From the NCBI GenBank assembly GCA_024169445.1, contig JALKFA010000001.1, positions 2,046,001-2,110,000 of the forward strand: 64,000 nucleotides of DNA. The letters run 5' to 3'. This DNA comes from Buttiauxella agrestis ATCC 33320. GTDB lineage: Bacteria > Pseudomonadota > Gammaproteobacteria > Enterobacterales > Enterobacteriaceae. A program made the translations under genes and the position numbers. This document shows, one piece after another, positions 63,531 to 64,000 of the stretch (position 1 is its first letter; every line of letters begins with the position of its first letter). The notes under the pieces are model-generated. The model saw only the letters and a list, made by a program, of their open reading frames with translations. It was not told the origin of the DNA and searched no databases.

Positions 63531-64000
63531 ATCGCCCCATTAGGCAAGCGACTTTGCGTCCACTCGTGTGGGCGATATTCCACCGGGAAGGCTTCCGCTT
63601 TTTGTTGATCGAAACCGACGCCAATACCCGGCTTTTCAAGCGGATAAATATAACCGCGCTCTGCAACTGGCGCGCCGGGGAACACCGCTTCGGTATTCGG
63701 TTTATTCGGAATAAACTCCTGAATCGCCGCATTGTGCAGGTGAATATTTAAATGGGTATTCACCGCCACGCCGATTGGCGTCATGTCAGATGGGCCATGC
63801 CAGGCCAGACGCACACCAAATGCCTGGCAAAGAATGGCGAGTTTCAACGCTGGAGTTATCCCGCCAATTTGTGAAACGTGGCAGCGAATAAAATCGATGC
63901 GCCGATTCACAATCAAATCATGCCATTCAGCCGGGTTATTAAACAATTCGCCCATTGCCAGCGGCACTGATGAATGCGCGCGGACTTGCTCTAACCAGGC
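63518..64000 (-). CDS. Enolase-superfamily dehydratase, partial (RspA/mannonate dehydratase-like)
   Basis: C-terminal 160 residues of a gene whose start is beyond 64000; the frame is open to the window edge ([17 protein letters not shown]). The pattern [13 protein letters not shown]-like ([19 protein letters not shown]), [16 protein letters not shown] and [13 protein letters not shown] fits the mannonate-dehydratase subgroup that includes RspA. Likely dehydrates an aldonic acid; the substrate cannot be read. Neighbour of the GntR regulator, with which it converges. Confidence 0.85.
   Translation of the reverse strand, partial: AWLEQVRAHSSVPLAMGELFNNPAEWHDLIVNRRIDFIRCHVSQIGGITPALKLAILCQAFGVRLAWHGPSDMTPIGVAVNTHLNIHLHNAAIQEFIPNKPNTEAVFPGAPVAERGYIYPLEKPGIGVGFDQQKAEAFPVEYRPHEWTQSRLPNGAIHTP

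Overview
The window is an ordinary chromosomal stretch of an Enterobacteriaceae genome (gamma-proteobacteria). Gene order follows the E. coli tgt-to-pdeB region almost exactly (tgt-yajC-secDF ... tsx-yajI-nrdR-ribD-ribH-nusB-thiL-pgpA-yajO-dxs-ispA-xseB-thiI-yajL-panE-yajQ-yajR-cyoEDCBA-ampG-yajG-bolA-tig-clpPX-lon-hupB-ppiD-ybaV-fadM-queC-ybaE-cof-decR-mdlAB-glnK-amtB-tesB-ybaY-ybaZ-ffs-ybaA-pdeB). Protein divergence and the inserted genes argue against E. coli itself; a genus from the Enterobacter/Klebsiella/Cedecea/Buttiauxella neighbourhood is plausible, but the sequence alone does not settle it.

Layout. 0-6.7 kb: queuosine enzyme Tgt, SecDF-YajC, a VOC/WYL-regulator pair and the nucleoside channel Tsx. 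7-12.3 kb: YajI lipoprotein and the nrdR-rib-nusB-thiL-pgpA operon. 12.4-14.7 kb: accessory patch with two divergent DUF1120 (GltF-like) secreted proteins. 14.8-20.5 kb: isoprenoid genes and thiI. 21-24.8 kb: yajL, panE, yajQ, yajR. 24.8-32.2 kb: cytochrome bo3 oxidase operon, ampG, yajG. 32.5-42.7 kb: bolA and the protein quality-control block tig-clpP-clpX-lon-hupB-ppiD. 42.8-49.6 kb: fadM, queC, ybaE, cof, then an LprI-like gene and a cysteine-synthase-like gene beside decR. 49.7-56.9 kb: mdlAB, the nitrogen-control pair glnK-amtB, tesB, ybaY. 57-62.7 kb: ybaZ, 4.5S RNA, a yczR/yczE-like pair, a tandem GNAT protein, ybaA, pdeB. The last 1.2 kb leaves E. coli synteny: a GntR regulator converging on a truncated enolase-superfamily gene.

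The most unusual content is not coding. Three intergenic copies of one repeat family occur, at 7023-7518, 12380-12662 and 20543-21183. Two have termini almost identical to the Tn5/IS50 mosaic end and are bounded by perfect 9-bp target duplications, the size expected of IS4/IS50-type transposition. None carries a recognisable transposase. Both intact copies sit in or next to the centre of a GC-rich palindromic repeat (arms of the form CCCTCTCC/GGAGAGGG) found at several gene ends here. Internal hairpins are conserved between copies, with at least one compensatory base-pair change. I read this as a palindrome-targeting, non-autonomous (MITE-like) element.

Recognisable regulatory sites tie genes to physiology: PurR and CRP sites at tsx, a PdhR box before cyoA, sigma-32 promoters before clpP and lon (with an ERIC element in the lon leader), a FadR-like box at fadM, sigma-54 and NtrC sites before glnK, and a gearbox-like -10 before bolA. 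Family functions are established knowledge; regulatory assignments are pattern matches made by eye.
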